DNA from: Halocafeteria seosinensis
Lineage: Eukaryota > Sar > Bigyra > Bicosoecida
DNA: 10,836 nucleotides
Direction of reading: 5' to 3'
Assembly (NCBI GenBank): GCA_001687465.1
Contig: LVLI01002569.1
Location: 1-10,836, forward strand
Of the stretch, positions 1 to 7,700 are shown in pieces; the stretch's first letter is position 1; the number at the start of each line of letters is the position of its first letter. The translations under genes were made by a program, and so were the position numbers. The notes beneath the pieces were generated by a model. The model ran no database searches and was not told the DNA's origin. It saw nothing but the letters and a program-made list of their open reading frames with translations.

Positions 1-36
1 CGTGTAGGCTACTCGTAGCTTCCCTGAGGTATTGGC

Positions 37-44
37 CTCCCCTG
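37..44. repeat. Left target-site duplication of the hAT element
   Basis: The 8-base word CTCCCCTG lies directly outside the left terminal inverted repeat. It is repeated exactly at 555-562, directly outside the right one. An 8-bp duplication is the signature of hAT-superfamily insertion. Confidence 0.93.
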
Positions 45-554
45 CAGGGTTTGAAATCCGCGGGTATACCCGCGACCCGCAACCACGAGCTCGCGGGTAT
101 ACTTACCCGCACCCGCCCGCGCTCAAACTTTGCGGGTATGCGGGTATGGTGAATATTTGAAGAAAGTTTTGGTGTTTTCGCAATTCTAACCATGTGTAAG
201 TCCATATCAGCACAAATACACCCTAAATACAACGTTTTGGTTTCATCATACACCTTTAATCTCGCTAAATCGCAGGATCAGTACACACGAGTCAACGGAG
301 TTCAGCCACTGACTCTTTGTGAAGCAAAAAGCTCAAAGTTGCAAAACTCCTCAAATACCCGTGTTGTACGGTGTAAATCACGTATATGGTCCCGTTTAGG
401 CATAAAATTACGAGAATGCTTGAAAAATAGAGCTCTAATGGCTGTAATCGGCTAAAATTGGGAAGCTTCAACATCGGACTTTACCCGCATACCCGCCCGC
501 GACCCGCAGGGTGCCAGACCGCGGGTAACCGATACCCGCAAATTTCAAACCCTG
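45..554. mobile_element. Non-autonomous hAT transposon (MITE-like, 510 bp)
   Basis: Both ends begin CAGGGTTTGAAAT when read inward. The terminal inverted repeats (45-67 and 532-554) match at 21 of 23 positions. An identical 8-bp duplication (CTCCCCTG) flanks the element. Just inside the termini are many copies of GCGGGTAT or its complement ATACCCGC, on both strands (about 58-150 and 484-540), as expected for subterminal transposase-binding repeats of hAT elements. The A/T-richer interior (about 150-470) has only short open frames with no transposase-like features, so the element would need a transposase supplied in trans. The perfect duplication and near-perfect ends suggest a fairly young insertion. 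Superfamily assignment rests on terminus sequence and duplication length, both seen directly. Confidence 0.92.
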
Positions 555-562
555 CTCCCCTG
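555..562. repeat. Right target-site duplication of the hAT element
   Basis: Second exact copy of CTCCCCTG, directly after the right terminal inverted repeat. It confirms the element's boundaries to the base. Confidence 0.93.
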
Positions 563-834
563 TGTCCGCGGCCTTGTGAAAAATTACAAAAAAGGTACAA
601 GAATCCCACAAACTTTCCTTCGCCCTACCCAAGCCTTGGTTACTTGCTTGGGCGAAAGGGCGGCTTGCTTGGGAAATACCCAAGCAATCAAGTTGCCGCC
701 CTCTGCATATGGTCGCGTCGGGATGGGGAAGTCTCCCGAACCATCCCCAATCCCCATTGGGAAGGTTTGGGGAAGTCGAACATCGGATACTTAATATCGA
801 CATCCTCTACAAATTACAAAACTGTAATCCCTAC
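563..834. repeat. Gene-free foldback-rich segment
   Basis: This stretch holds no convincing gene but has nested inverted repeats. GGGCGGC (658-664) pairs with GCCGCCC (695-701), enclosing TTGCTTGGG (665-673) and CCCAAGCAA (679-687) around a five-base loop. Further right, CCCAAT (746-751) pairs with ATTGGG (756-761) around CCCC, and GGATGGGG (721-728) resembles the complement of CCATCCCC (741-748). The 11-base word AAATTACAAAA occurs at 581-591 and 811-821, roughly bracketing the structured part. It could be a foldback element or a degraded hAT relative. The open frames here are best explained by the GC-rich repeats. Confidence 0.6.
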
Positions 835-892
835 CAGGGTGTTCGGCCGCTGGTGCCCGCGGGTAGGCGAGACCCCCAAATTTCAAACCCTG
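835..892. mobile_element. Second hAT terminus of the same family (remnant)
   Basis: The 3' end, read in reverse complement from 892, is CAGGGTTTGAAATTTG followed by a G run. It matches 16 bases of the right terminus of the 45-554 element. A GCCCGCGGGTA motif lies just inside at about 855-865. A possible opposite end, CAGGGTGTTCGG, starts at 835, which would make a 58-bp remnant. The flanking octamers (827-834 and 893-900) do not match, so the left boundary is uncertain and the true left end may be lost. Confidence 0.55.
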
Positions 893-957
893 GCATCTTC
901 CTACAACTAGTATGCTGTGTAACAGATGTGTTCTCTTGATATCATGCACTACATTCT

Positions 958-2442
958 ATGGGGCTGAACGTCATTATGCGGCGGTCGCTGCTTGCAGGAT
1001 CCGCTACATGCCCAGTATTCTTCGTGATACCTGTGTGCATGTATCTTAGTTGTTGCCATCTCCAGAAGTCTGAAGTGTCGGTACGGAGAACATACGCTAA
1101 CGAGACCGAGTTGCAACTGAATAGAAACTATGCCGGTATGTGTGCTCAGGCTGAATATACAGAAGAGCCTCGGATACACCAACACATTAATTCATCTCGT
1201 CCTATTTTAAGAATACTTTTCGGTAACAACGGTCAGCCGGGTGCACAGTTCCTCCGCAATCAAATGGTTGCCAGTTTGGCTTCAATGGACTTGAGATATC
1301 AGACTGACGTTAGTATCCGGCGAATCAAAGATGTGGTGAAGGCCCGTAAACTTAGTGGAGAGAAATTTGACGTTTGCGTCGGAACCAAGCAGTACTCTGC
1401 GAGATTCGCCAAGTGGTGTCGCGGCCAAGGGGCTTATTACGTCCATGATGCCGTGGACAACATGGCGTTCTTTGGGAAGAAAATTCGCTCGCTACAAGCA
1501 GAGGCACGACGAACTTCCCGAAAACTACAAATGCCATATCAAAGTGATCTGTTGTTTCTTAGTACAAATTTCCACGCCGAAACTTTGAGGAGGTATTTCG
1601 ATCAGCGCATATGTGTGGTACCCCATCAGCATACCAACTTCGGCGGTATTCGCAGGGGATCGCAGTCTTTCCGGACGCTAACTCCCGGCTACGTTCAAAG
1701 TATACATGGGGAGAACTACACGTTCGCTGGCACGATAGGGTTTCTATCTGGCGTTGCCAATGCTCTCTCACAGAATGACGTTCAAACGTTTTACAATATT
1801 ATTTGCTGTCGACTGAAAATGCGGCTTCGATTGATTCAAGATGGGTTGCCTGGTAAACGACAGATCAAAACTGTGCTTAAGGAGTATGTTTGTGGACTAT
1901 CTTACCCAATAACGCATACATTTGAGAGAGGAATGCCCTCCACTTCGTTCAAGAACTATCTTGGACCGAAGACACTGTCGCGTAATGCGTTGTGGCGCAC
2001 TCAGAAAGCCCACCATCAGGCTGAACACCTCGCCGATGTTGACGTTGCGCTGCTTTGGCCACCATCCACGACAGACACGGTGGCTTTTGCCACCCGACCG
2101 GTCACACGCTTGGTTCATTGGTGGTCTCACGGCGTCCCGACAGTCTTTTTCCCGTATAGTGCCTATGTTGAAACAGCCGCAAAATACCGCTATCTTAAGT
2201 GCGATGAAGTTCGACTCCATCGTCTCCAATATGCAGCCCATCCTGAGGACATCGAAATACTCCTGGGCGTACTACTAAAAGATGGACACCTGCGGGAATG
2301 CTTGTCTCGCGTTGGACTGAAGGCAGCGGAGGATTTCACTCCAACAAGCGTTTCGAGCATGTTCGTGGATCTAATTGGAGAGCTAGTCCGAAGCAATAAC
2401 TCAAAATACTCTACTTGGAGCCCCACCGAATCTACTAGCTAG
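958..2442 (+). CDS. Putative membrane-anchored glycosyltransferase-like protein (494 aa)
   Basis: Intronless frame of 494 residues. A hydrophobic stretch at about residues 17-33 follows a short basic N-terminus (Arg8, Arg9) and looks like a signal anchor, so the rest would face the secretory lumen. The C-terminal third has the look of a GT-B glycosyltransferase: a strand DVALLWPP (about 362-369), then the helix-strand segment RPVTRLVHWWSHGVPTVFF (380-398). This resembles the K/RP-x-x-R/KL-x-x-x-x-x-x-GVP pattern of nucleotide-sugar-binding domains. A helical tail ends in a DL-I helix typical of such folds. The N-terminal half (about 80-160) could be the acceptor domain. I cannot name a family, donor or acceptor. 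Met7 is an alternative start. It lies outside the viral block, lacks the TATAGAA start motif and is probably a host gene; acquisition by the virus is possible but unsupported. Confidence 0.55.
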   Translation: MGLNVIMRRSLLAGSATCPVFFVIPVCMYLSCCHLQKSEVSVRRTYANETELQLNRNYAGMCAQAEYTEEPRIHQHINSSRPILRILFGNNGQPGAQFLRNQMVASLASMDLRYQTDVSIRRIKDVVKARKLSGEKFDVCVGTKQYSARFAKWCRGQGAYYVHDAVDNMAFFGKKIRSLQAEARRTSRKLQMPYQSDLLFLSTNFHAETLRRYFDQRICVVPHQHTNFGGIRRGSQSFRTLTPGYVQSIHGENYTFAGTIGFLSGVANALSQNDVQTFYNIICCRLKMRLRLIQDGLPGKRQIKTVLKEYVCGLSYPITHTFERGMPSTSFKNYLGPKTLSRNALWRTQKAHHQAEHLADVDVALLWPPSTTDTVAFATRPVTRLVHWWSHGVPTVFFPYSAYVETAAKYRYLKCDEVRLHRLQYAAHPEDIEILLGVLLKDGHLRECLSRVGLKAAEDFTPTSVSSMFVDLIGELVRSNNSKYSTWSPTESTS

Positions 2443-2847
2443 AGTTAGGAGTGTACGTGGAACTGTTCTAAGGCGGTGAAGCAGCAGCGCAAATCTAGGT
2501 TTGTTACTCTTTCGACTTTTTCTAGTTTCCTGTTTTCTGCCTGGTTCAACAAAACGAAAACGAAACTGGAATTTTTTTTATTGTTTTTTGTTGTTGAAGC
2601 AGGCTTCTTCGGCGCAATGTTTGATTTCGTTTTTTCGGCGAAAATCGGTACTTTCTAGGGAAACAGTTTTAATCAGCCAAAAAATATTTGAATTTGTTGA
2701 AAATCAGGAAAACCGAAAATGGTTCGTACGCCATCGATGTATCATTCCAAGAGCTGTTTTTGGTGTCTATGCATTCATTAGAGATGTTGCTAGTCATACA
2801 TGAATATTTCCAAAACAATTTTGATCTGGAGTCAATGAACCAGGTGG
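2443..2847. other. Gene-free A/T-run-rich interval
   Basis: I see no supported gene. The DNA is rich in T and A runs (for example 2571-2591) and holds the first copy of the direct repeat described separately. Short plus-strand frames here encode low-complexity Lys/Thr/Phe peptides that follow from the repeat. No inverted repeats convincing enough to be transposon ends were found. Confidence 0.5.
2548..2601 (+). repeat. Direct repeat, copy 1
   Basis: CAACAAAACGAAAACGAAAC followed by TGGA, a T run and TTGTTGAAGCA. It corresponds to copy 2 at 2857-2900 except for a longer T-rich spacer here. The two copies bracket about 255 bp and may be the ends of an inserted sequence or a duplicated repeat. 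Confidence 0.7.
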
Positions 2848-3066
2848 CTAAGGCCGCAACAAAAACGAAAACGAAACTGGATTTTTTTGTTGAAGCAACA
2901 CCGACGGATGAATCGCCGATTTCCCATTTCCACCCACATCCTCTTTCCCAAACGCAACCGAAAACTTCTTGTTCCCCGCCTTAAAATTGGCCACCATTTT
3001 ACCTTCCTTTTTTGGATGACGCCGGATATTCACCAACTTGATTTTGGCTTTCCGCTTAGCCGACCT
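2848..3066 (-). pseudogene. Truncated small viral protein frame (DUF5754-like?)
   Basis: The frame is open from 3066 to the stop at 2848 on the minus strand. No ATG precedes an upstream in-frame TGA at 3067-3069; the first ATG is internal, at 2997. The upstream part encodes a basic segment with KIKLVNIRRHPKKEGK, MVANF, then KKFSVAFG. This order (I-x-R-x-PKK-x-x-K, hydrophobic strand, K-rich turn, FG) resembles small proteins of unknown function in giant viruses and their satellites that I recall as DUF5754. The resemblance is from memory and unchecked. After about residue HPSV the frame runs into the direct repeat (2857-2900) and becomes low-complexity. I read it as a gene that lost both its start and its C-terminus. 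It lies downstream of the 219-aa gene on the same strand, across the palindrome array. Confidence 0.4.
2857..2900 (+). repeat. Direct repeat, copy 2, at the junction with viral sequence
   Basis: CAACAAAAACGAAAACGAAA, CTGGA, a T run and TTGTTGAAGCA. It matches copy 1 (2548-2601) with one extra A and a shorter T block. Its right edge coincides with the point where the minus-strand viral-like frame loses plausible sequence, so it may mark an insertion or deletion breakpoint. Confidence 0.7.
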
Positions 3067-3080
3067 TCACAAAACCCTCT

Positions 3081-3148
3081 TATTATAACAGATTAATATT
3101 ATTATAATGACCCCCTTCTATTATAATAATGGTTTTGTTATTATAATA
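3081..3148. repeat. Array of four palindromic TATTATAATA units, 19-20 bp period
   Basis: Units begin at 3081 (TATTATAACA), 3100 (TATTATAATG), 3119 and 3139 (both TATTATAATA, a perfect 10-bp palindrome). The spacing is 19, 19 and 20 bp, while the spacers between units are unrelated to each other. It lies between the stop of the 219-aa gene (3156) and the truncated minus-strand frame. Regular spacing near two helical turns suggests a bound protein (iteron, operator or segregation site). Hairpin-based 3'-end formation for the 219-aa gene is the other obvious reading. Confidence 0.85.
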
Positions 3149-3155
3149 GCCCTGA

Positions 3156-3815
3156 TTATCGTACCAACGAGATCCGTTCCCGTTCCTCACGAGGGTACAG
3201 GGTCATTAGGCGATTAACGCACCCGAACGCCCTGAATTCCCGTTCCTCTTTGGCTCCCAATCGTTCGGTATGGTAGTAATATTGCTTTTCGTATTGTTTG
3301 CTTCGGCTGATTTTCAATGGTTGGGGTGAAATCCAAACCGGATAATAGCGAATACAAGGCAATGGACATCGGCGAACCCGCTTTTCGTTCTCTTCAAAGA
3401 TCCAATGGCCGAACAGGGGGCGAGTGTCCTTAAACGAGATACTCTCCACTTCGTCACAGACTTTGTTTTGTAGGCAGAATTCAAGCGACAACGCCAATTT
3501 CTGGGTGTCTTCGTAATTCAAGTGGATATGGGGGAACATGAACCATAATCGGCTCTTATACCGGCTCATGTACAGCAATTGCTTGGTCTCCAAGAGATCA
3601 CACCGGATTTCCACGTGGTTATAAATCCGTAAGAGCAAGTTATGGACGTCTTCCTTTTTGGGGATCTTGGTACAATGGACGACCAACCACAGAGGCATGA
3701 TGTCGGTTGTCTCTGGATCGTATTGCTCATAGATACACTGTTTGCCGTTCCATACTTGTTCAGAGGCATCTTGGCTCATCGTCACGGGGATCTCATTATC
3801 TAACAGATGGGACAT
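3156..3815 (-). CDS. Unknown viral protein, 219 aa (possibly a degenerate primase-like domain)
   Basis: I do not recognise this protein with confidence. An upstream ATG at 3836 would add seven residues, but the TATAGAA motif (3818-3824, minus strand) overlaps that extension and stands two bases before the ATG at 3815, so I choose 3815. The protein is mixed alpha/beta and rich in Tyr, Arg and Glu, with no signal peptide or membrane segment. The order strand MPLWLVVHC, helix, then KSRLWFMFPHIHLNYEDTQ (about 103-121) recalls the part of viral primase N-terminal domains where a FP-x-I/H motif follows the catalytic Asp strand. Here the catalytic DxD is absent (LVVHC), so any such domain would be inactive. 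It is transcribed divergently from the lipase across a 53-bp gap holding both promoters. Confidence 0.6.
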   Translation of the reverse strand: MSHLLDNEIPVTMSQDASEQVWNGKQCIYEQYDPETTDIMPLWLVVHCTKIPKKEDVHNLLLRIYNHVEIRCDLLETKQLLYMSRYKSRLWFMFPHIHLNYEDTQKLALSLEFCLQNKVCDEVESISFKDTRPLFGHWIFEENEKRVRRCPLPCIRYYPVWISPQPLKISRSKQYEKQYYYHTERLGAKEEREFRAFGCVNRLMTLYPREERERISLVR

Positions 3816-3817
3816 TC

Positions 3818-3824
3818 TTCTATA
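3818..3824 (-). promoter_or_regulatory. TATAGAA start motif of the 219-aa gene
   Basis: Read on the minus strand, the sequence is GAATATAGAAGAATG: TATAGAA two bases before the ATG. Upstream, ATTTTATTT is followed by about 10 bases and then the heptamer. It shares the short divergent region with the lipase promoter. Confidence 0.72.
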
Positions 3825-3859
3825 TTCCCCTGACAAATAAAATTTATGAACGTCATTGA

Positions 3860-3866
3860 TATAGAA
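3860..3866 (+). promoter_or_regulatory. TATAGAA start motif of the lipase gene
   Basis: TGATATAGAATTATG: the heptamer lies two bases before the lipase ATG. The A/T-rich block AATAAAATTTA lies about 13 bases upstream. Transcription is probably initiated in or next to the motif, which would leave almost no 5' leader. Confidence 0.72.
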
Positions 3867-3868
3867 TT

Positions 3869-4759
3869 ATGGATATGGACGACGCTTTGCGTGGATTGTT
3901 TGATCAAGTGACCGAATCGGCCAAAGCCAAGAAAGAACGGAAGCAAGACGAAAAGCAGACACAAGATATCTCCGAAACCGGCGATATGGGCTTAGATACG
4001 ACCCAAGAAAGCAAACCCGTGGTGTGTAAGAGTCCGAACGCATCCACGTTTTTCCAAGTGGCTCAAGCATCGTACCGGAAACCGAAGGAACGACCTCAGA
4101 TCATTAACCAATGGTGGGTCAAAGTTCAGGGATTCCAGACGCCGACCTTCACCGCTTATGAAGACCGGCAAAATGATGTTTTTCTCATCGGGTATCGGGG
4201 GACAGTCGTCCAATCGGTCACCGATTTAACCGCCGACAAGCGGATCATGTTCAATCGGTTATCCGACAGTGACCGCTATAAGAAGGACTTACGAACCACC
4301 TCCAAATTCTTGGAACGGTTTGGACGGGACAAATGTATTTTCACGGTCGGCCATTCACTCGGTGGGGCGATACAACTTCAGATACAAAGAGATCTAGACC
4401 ACTTTGCCAAAGGGGGTCGTGGATTTAACCCCGCAATCCAACCAAAAGATTTAGTACGACGTCCCAAAGGCTACGAGTTCTGGTTTATAGCAGGGGATCC
4501 TTTGTATTCCCTGTCAGGACGATTTTTGAAGAAGAATTTATTCGTCTTTCCCCAAGTGGCCAAGAAACCATTACAGAATCATAGTTTGGAAAATTTCAAG
4601 GGACTCAAGAAGAACGACGCCACCAACAAGAAACGGGGCGGTGGCCGACGGAAACCCAATTTGGATGATTTGGTTAAGTTGGGACTTATCAGCAAGAGCG
4701 ATAAGCAACAAATCAACAATGATCCGTGGAAATTGGTGGAGATATTCAAGCAACAGTGA
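3869..4759 (+). CDS. Class 3 lipase-like alpha/beta hydrolase, 296 aa
   Basis: Predicted to hydrolyse ester bonds of lipids (triacylglycerol or phospholipid). The nucleophile elbow is GHSLGG with Ser163. The likely acid is Asp210 in AGDPLYSLSG and the likely base is His238 in NHSLENF, giving a complete Ser-Asp-His triad in the usual class 3 order. The preceding strand VFLIGYRGT (about 104-112) matches the family's oxyanion region, and GFNPA (185-189) fits the conserved strand after the elbow. Residues 1-50 are charged and low in complexity (Lys/Glu/Gln), probably disordered. Residues about 248-264 form a basic GGGRRK-type linker before a short helical tail. There is no signal peptide, so it is likely intracellular or packaged in the virion, where it could act on membranes during entry or exit. 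The TATAGAA motif two bases before Met1 supports this start. The fibre gene follows after 29 bp on the same strand. Confidence 0.85.
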   Translation: MDMDDALRGLFDQVTESAKAKKERKQDEKQTQDISETGDMGLDTTQESKPVVCKSPNASTFFQVAQASYRKPKERPQIINQWWVKVQGFQTPTFTAYEDRQNDVFLIGYRGTVVQSVTDLTADKRIMFNRLSDSDRYKKDLRTTSKFLERFGRDKCIFTVGHSLGGAIQLQIQRDLDHFAKGGRGFNPAIQPKDLVRRPKGYEFWFIAGDPLYSLSGRFLKKNLFVFPQVAKKPLQNHSLENFKGLKKNDATNKKRGGGRRKPNLDDLVKLGLISKSDKQQINNDPWKLVEIFKQQ

Positions 4760-4766
4760 TTTTTTT
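4760..4766 (+). promoter_or_regulatory. T7 tract between lipase and fibre genes
   Basis: A run of seven T starts immediately after the lipase stop codon and is followed by CGCC. The next TATAGAA is 11 bases on. A similar T8-CGGCC block precedes the next gene at the same distance, so it may be an upstream promoter element, a termination signal for the lipase transcript, or both. Confidence 0.5.
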
Positions 4767-4777
4767 CGCCGTTGGGA

Positions 4778-4784
4778 TATAGAA
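4778..4784 (+). promoter_or_regulatory. TATAGAA start motif of the fibre gene
   Basis: GATATAGAAGAATATG: the heptamer lies four bases before the fibre ATG. The flanking GA-TATAGAA-GAAT is nearly identical to the minus-strand motif at 3818-3824. Confidence 0.72.
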
Positions 4785-4788
4785 GAAT

Positions 4789-7700
4789 ATGAGTGTGAGT
4801 CAAATCATTGACAGCAACACGGCGAAAATTTATAAGAACCTCATTCCGACCAAACATTCCTCCCATGTGTCCAATATTACGGTGGCGTCTAAGGATGCTT
4901 CTACGGCTTTGAAAAACAGTGCCGATTATGTCTGTGATGGTACGTCGGATCAGGTTCAACTCAATCAGGCCATCGGCAATGCCAACGATGGCGACCGGAT
5001 TTCGCTGACGCAAGGCGTGTTCATCATTGACGACCAGATTCAAATTGATAAATCCGTTGCTTTTCTGGGAGTCAATGAAGCGAAGACAACCATCCAAGTG
5101 GATGACACAGCGACGTCCGCCAAGGACTGGATTAAGGTCACGGCCGATGGGGTTGTGATTCAATATATGAAACTAGACGGCAATAATGGCAATCGCAATG
5201 TGGATGATCGGCAAGATGTTTTACTTCGTTTGGAAGGACTGTCTCGCCTAACACTGGAAACGTTACAACTTCTCAATACATCGTCGTATGAATTATATGT
5301 GGATAATTGTAGTCATCTTCATCTGACCGAATTATATGTCAATAATACGGATTCGCAGAAAGGGTCGGCGGTTTATTTTACCAATTTGGGGTCGTCCTCT
5401 AATGTCAAACTCTCAAACAGTTCGTTTGATATGTTGAACCGAACATGTATTGAAACCAACAGCGTCAGTTCCCTCCATATAGATGATATCCATGTAGAGG
5501 GCGGGAATCGCCCCGTCTCGTGTTCGCCTTCGGATTCCAACATACGGGTTACTAACAGTAACTTTGAAGGATGTACCAATATCCATTATTCCGGAAATAA
5601 GGGGGTTTTTTCCAATAATAATTTTATCAATACCAATGGGGCGATCACCATTCTCAACAACAGTGGAACAGGTAAAAACTGTTACATTAACGGGCTATGG
5701 TCGCAAGACGATGCCAGTACGGTCGGCGTGGTACATATTGATGGTGGCTCCGATACTTTCGTGGCGAACGTGGATATGATTAACCCAACAGCCCCCGCCG
5801 TTCTCATTGATCAAACCAATGGTAGCAGTCCCCCAAGCAACAATGATGTGTCCAATATTCAAACGTTAGACTCCAGTTCTTCCCTCTTGGATCTCCAAGA
5901 CCTGACCAGTGGCAATTTCACGGATCTGACATATCGGAATGCCAGTGGTAGCACGGCGGTATCCCTTCAAAACAGTTCTAAACTCCGCTTTGACGGGATT
6001 ATATTGGATGATATTGACAAAGGATTTAATATTGATGGCACAACCGATTGTTCATTTGATGGCATAGACATTGATACGTGTAACAAAGCGGGATTTGATG
6101 TCCAGAATTCCTCCGTGAGAAATGAATTCAATGATATTCTCGTTGTCTCCGCCCAACGGGGCTTCTTCCTGACCAACACGGCCAATGAAAACACGTTGGG
6201 TGAAATTACCATGCGGAAATGTTCGGACAATTGTGTAGAAAACAATGGCAGTGAGAATCATTTTGATGGGATCATATGTTACGATACCGGTAGCGGAAAG
6301 CCGACGCAGAATGCGGGTATTCTCGCTGATGGTTCCGCCGGTGGAAACACGTGGCAAAATGTTGTCATTCAGCAAATCAATTCGTCGTATGATTTCAGAC
6401 CCGAAGGGATAAACGGGATTGTCTTGAATTCCAATCGTACCACTTTGGCAAATGTTTATATTGACGGCGATGTCAAGGGGAATTTTGACCGCTCACAAAC
6501 CGATGGAAACGAATCGCCTCTTTCCACAGGTATTCTTGTCGTCAGTGGCAATCAAAACTGTATTATTACGGGATGTGGTGTCTTTAATTGCTTAGAATAC
6601 GGGGGGCAAATCCAACAGGATACCGACCAACTCAGCGTACTCTCCTCTATGTTCAAGAAAACCAAAAATGATGCTCACACCGCTATTGGTTTGTACTTGA
6701 ACGGAACAGGCAACAACATTAACGATCTGCTTATTAAGGACTGTATCTCTCAAGTCAATGATGACAATTTCAAAGCGGATGGTGGTAATGCTCACTTTTC
6801 CGGTTTTGGAAATACCGGAATCCCGAACACGTCTGATTCCGACTTGGCGAATTTAAGGCACGGGGCTCGGGCTCATTATTCCTTTGACGGGGCGAATCCA
6901 CACAACGACAAAATGAAGACCTATGACGCCACGTTGGGAAGTCAGAGCCTAGTCTCCGGCAAGATCGGCCAAGGATTACAGAATGCTTTGGGTTCGGATT
7001 ATGTTTTGAACGATGGTGGCCATCCTTCGGGGGCTAGTATTAGTGATCCCTTTACCGTCACATTTTGGTATCAGACCCCTGATATCACGGGCATTTCCGC
7101 TATCGTCTATTCGTCCGGCTTGACCGCTTCGGCTTTTGGCATCAATCAAAACGATGATACGATTGAAATTACCTCGGGAAATGGCTCGGTTCAAACCTCA
7201 TCTTTCCTGACCACCGGTACATTTTATCATTTGGCTGTGACGTATGATGGATCAGATGCCCGTCTCTTTATCAACGGTGAATATCAAATTAGCCACAGTT
7301 TTTCATCGTATGAAAGTGGGGGCGGGGCTTTTATCAACAGTACTCTCAACTGGATTGTGGATGAAGTGTTGATCTTTGAACGCCCGATTAGCAAGGGTGA
7401 AATTGATATGATTTACAACGGGGGTCAAGGCACCCAAGCCCATATTCAACATGACTGGGCGACCCGTCCGGCTCAAACGAATGTCCATATGCGACAGAAT
7501 CGGATCACCAATCTGGGCGATCCCACCTCGGCTCAAGACGGCGTGACAAGAAACTACCTAGAGAGCGGGATTATGGCGAATGATCTGGATATGAACAGTC
7601 ATCAAATCAATAACTTATCCTCAGCCAGTTCTGGAACCGACGCTATTAATCGCAATGATGGGGACTCTCGGTTCTTGCGACGTGACGGCAACAACACCAT

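Noticed and set aside
192-455. An 87-codon open frame inside the hAT element
   Set aside because: It has no transposase or BED zinc-finger features, lies in the interior of a 510-bp MITE-like element, and the opposite strand is equally open. A chance frame.
827-900. Target-site duplication for the second hAT remnant
   Set aside because: The octamers at 827-834 and 893-900 do not match, so a complete second insertion cannot be claimed.
458-939. Overlapping open frames on both strands in the GC-rich repeat region
   Set aside because: The translations are Pro/Gly/Arg-rich and follow from the CCCGC and CCCCAA repeats. Several frames are open at once, which is a composition effect.
2476-2984. 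Plus-strand frames with Lys/Thr/Phe-rich peptides
   Set aside because: They are translations of the A- and T-run direct repeat and its flanks, without conserved pattern or start signal.
3081-3148. Possible CRISPR array
   Set aside because: The repeat is only about 10 bp with 9-10 bp spacers and no cas genes, far outside CRISPR dimensions.
4763-4828. Inverted repeat TTTTCGCCG (4763-4771) / CGGCGAAAA (4820-4828) around the fibre start
   Set aside because: A 9-bp stem with a 48-base loop that runs into coding sequence. Half of it is a homopolymer, so chance pairing is likely.
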